This document shows, piece after piece, positions 6,901-7,296 of a stretch of 7,296 nucleotides of DNA. Below the pieces are notes generated by a model. That model was given only the letters and a program-made list of their open reading frames with translations. It was not told the DNA's origin and did not search any database. The DNA comes from Ruminococcaceae bacterium UBA6855. Lineage in GTDB: Bacteria > Bacillota > Clostridia > Oscillospirales > Acutalibacteraceae. The stretch spans positions 1 to 7,296 of the forward strand of contig DKDF01000090.1 of assembly GCA_002451755.1 (NCBI GenBank). The letters run 5' to 3'. The first letter of the stretch is position 1. Each line of letters opens with the position of its first letter. The position numbers and the translations under genes are program-made.

Positions 6901-7296
6901 CTCCCCTGCAAGCACAAGGAATTTCTGCGCCTTTTCGCTCTGCGTTTTGAGCGGTCCGACGCGCCCTTCGAGTTCGGTCAATATATCGCGCAGGCGAACG
7001 AGGTTTTCCTCCGCCTGTTCGAGTCTGCGGGTCGCATCCGCGCGGCGGTATCTGAAATGGGATATTCCCGCCGCCTCTTCGAGCATATCGCGCCTCTGCG
7101 GCGAGCGCGAAGAGATAAGGTCGGCGACTCTGCCCTGGCTGACCATGGAATAGCCGTCGCGTCCGAGTCCCGTGTCCATAAACAGCTCGTGGATATCGCG
7201 CAGGCGTACCGTCTCGCCGTTCAGAAGATACTCGCTCTCGCCCGAGCGGTACATGCGACGCGTGACGGCGACTTCGTCGAAATCGACCGGCAGCAT
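3991..7296 (-). CDS. smc: Chromosome segregation/condensation ATPase SMC, N-terminus (~90 residues with Walker A) beyond the window
   Basis: The visible 1101 residues cover nearly all of a bacterial SMC, the dimeric ATPase that with ScpA and ScpB loads at ParB-parS and extrudes DNA loops to fold and separate chromosomes. The first visible residues align with about residue 90 of Bacillus subtilis SMC (LPVDFDEVAVTRRMYRSGES versus LPIDFHEVSVTRRVYRSGES), so the leading Met is internal and Walker A is missing only because of the window edge. Expected full length is ~1190, normal for the family. In order: Q-loop Gln54 (VSQGRVADL), first coiled-coil arm ~90-405, hinge ~415-580 ending in GGSMTGGS (570-577), second arm ~585-890, and the C-terminal head with signature LSGGEKGLAA (1001-1010), Walker B FCFFDE ending at Glu1030, D-loop ALDDVN and switch His1061 (THRRGTMEEADVLYGVTMQE). 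The signature differs slightly from the common LSGGE(K/R)ALTA. The gene ends at a strong terminator, with no ftsY immediately after it. Confidence 0.97.
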   Translation of the reverse strand: MLPVDFDEVAVTRRMYRSGESEYLLNGETVRLRDIHELFMDTGLGRDGYSMVSQGRVADLISSRSPQRRDMLEEAAGISHFRYRRADATRRLEQAEENLVRLRDILTELEGRVGPLKTQSEKAQKFLVLAGEKKELEIGLWLKTIERSREGLRAQEDKISLAAADYEQAERELEQISAQIEELMSTGSGITVQIEELRTKAASDEEQATAVDGRIAVEHNNLAHNRETIERIKRDMEAATATEQHLEEQIDAAQKEIESIDAEIKGCQAQLLELLDSTGKLKEQESAITAERDSAEAQAKTINESLSAAKIEQSTARSSAQEIAARLGTVDEVIASRGGLLDALREQAEVSRRNLDACLENIESLSNSIDGYSMIVRSRSEKAEKMRRELDAATLDIHQKQARIRMLEDLEKNMEGYSGSVKAVMREAKRGTLRGIHGPVSQLITVDAKYAAAVETALGAAVQNIVTDDESAAKRAIGYLKESRAGRATFLPMTAIKPRPFREDGLDSCAGFIDMADRLLRCDDEYLPIIRNLLSHTAVADNIDSAIAISKRFGHRFKVVTLDGQVMNAGGSMTGGSRGQNAGILSRGNDIEQLKKTVAKLEKDLAERQERYKELAGEVSAAQAEYDGVTAELQKAQEEKIRREGELRMIDDKIETAESALNDLEAEKRSSAERTAKLEEIQTQAQKKIDEFTAQLDSVNEKITEIESRRDELLSTREQNADKESSINLSILAFKKDIQAREEVIETLKRRRSSHEGHADELKSEIDSITEQMTATNELIEQLKGEAASLRAEAQQKKDEISSLAQKRSGVEGESTKLRAQERSVSDRRERLSGERARLEERRDSMQRELENAQNKLYDEYQLTRREAEELGIIIEDPQKAQRDLNDIKNKIRALGNVNVGAIEEYKEVSERYEFMRTQIDDVESSRAELLTLIGDLTGKMSERFREQFDRINTIFGQTFSELFGGGKAELILENPLDVLECAIEIKVQPPGKNVQNIDLLSGGEKGLAAIALLFSILKVTPAPFCFFDEVEAALDDVNVTRYAQYARRMTKNTQFILITHRRGTMEEADVLYGVTMQEDGVSKLLELKTAEMAKKLGLTQ

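Noticed and set aside
3991..7296. Possibility that smc starts at the Met at the right edge as a truncated SMC lacking Walker A
   Set aside because: The residue aligns with an internal position (~90) of SMC and the open frame continues to the window edge, so the missing N-terminus is an artefact of the cut.
1..7296. Search for a novel defence, mobile or RNA-based system
   Set aside because: No direct repeat arrays, transposase, integrase, att-like repeats, structured RNA or unfamiliar gene was seen. All substantial coding sequence belongs to three well-known families.

Overview
The window reads as a stretch of core chromosome from a bacterium, most likely a member of the Clostridia (Firmicutes/Bacillota), with GC-rich coding sequence and AT-rich gaps. 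The evidence is the close resemblance of the SMC protein to the Bacillus/Clostridia type, a Firmicutes-style ABC exporter half, and a sigma-A-like promoter and GGAGG-type ribosome binding sites. This placement is inferred from protein and signal style, not from a search.

Layout: three protein genes fill nearly everything. From the left edge to 1131 on the minus strand lies the N-terminal part of an ABC exporter half-transporter, cut by the window edge inside its Walker A motif. A 145-base AT-rich divergent promoter region (1132-1276) follows; it carries a good minus-strand promoter, a short palindrome overlapping that promoter, and a weaker plus-strand promoter. Next is a complete plus-strand P-type Ca2+-transporting ATPase (1277-3889). 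A 101-base convergent gap (3890-3990) holds a strong hairpin terminator. The rest, 3991 to the right edge on the minus strand, is the chromosome-condensation gene smc. It lacks only its first ~90 codons (with Walker A), which lie beyond the window.

The ABC transporter and the Ca2+ ATPase are both envelope transport proteins and share one intergenic control region. Nothing else in the sequence ties them functionally. smc ends a transcription unit and converges on the ATPase gene.

I found no mobile element, CRISPR array, RNA gene, toxin-antitoxin or defence system. The points worth a second look are modest: the operator-like palindrome on the ABC promoter, a tiny leader ORF overlapping the ABC start codon, the full two-site calcium ligand set in the ATPase, a slightly unusual SMC signature motif, and the absence of ftsY directly after smc.
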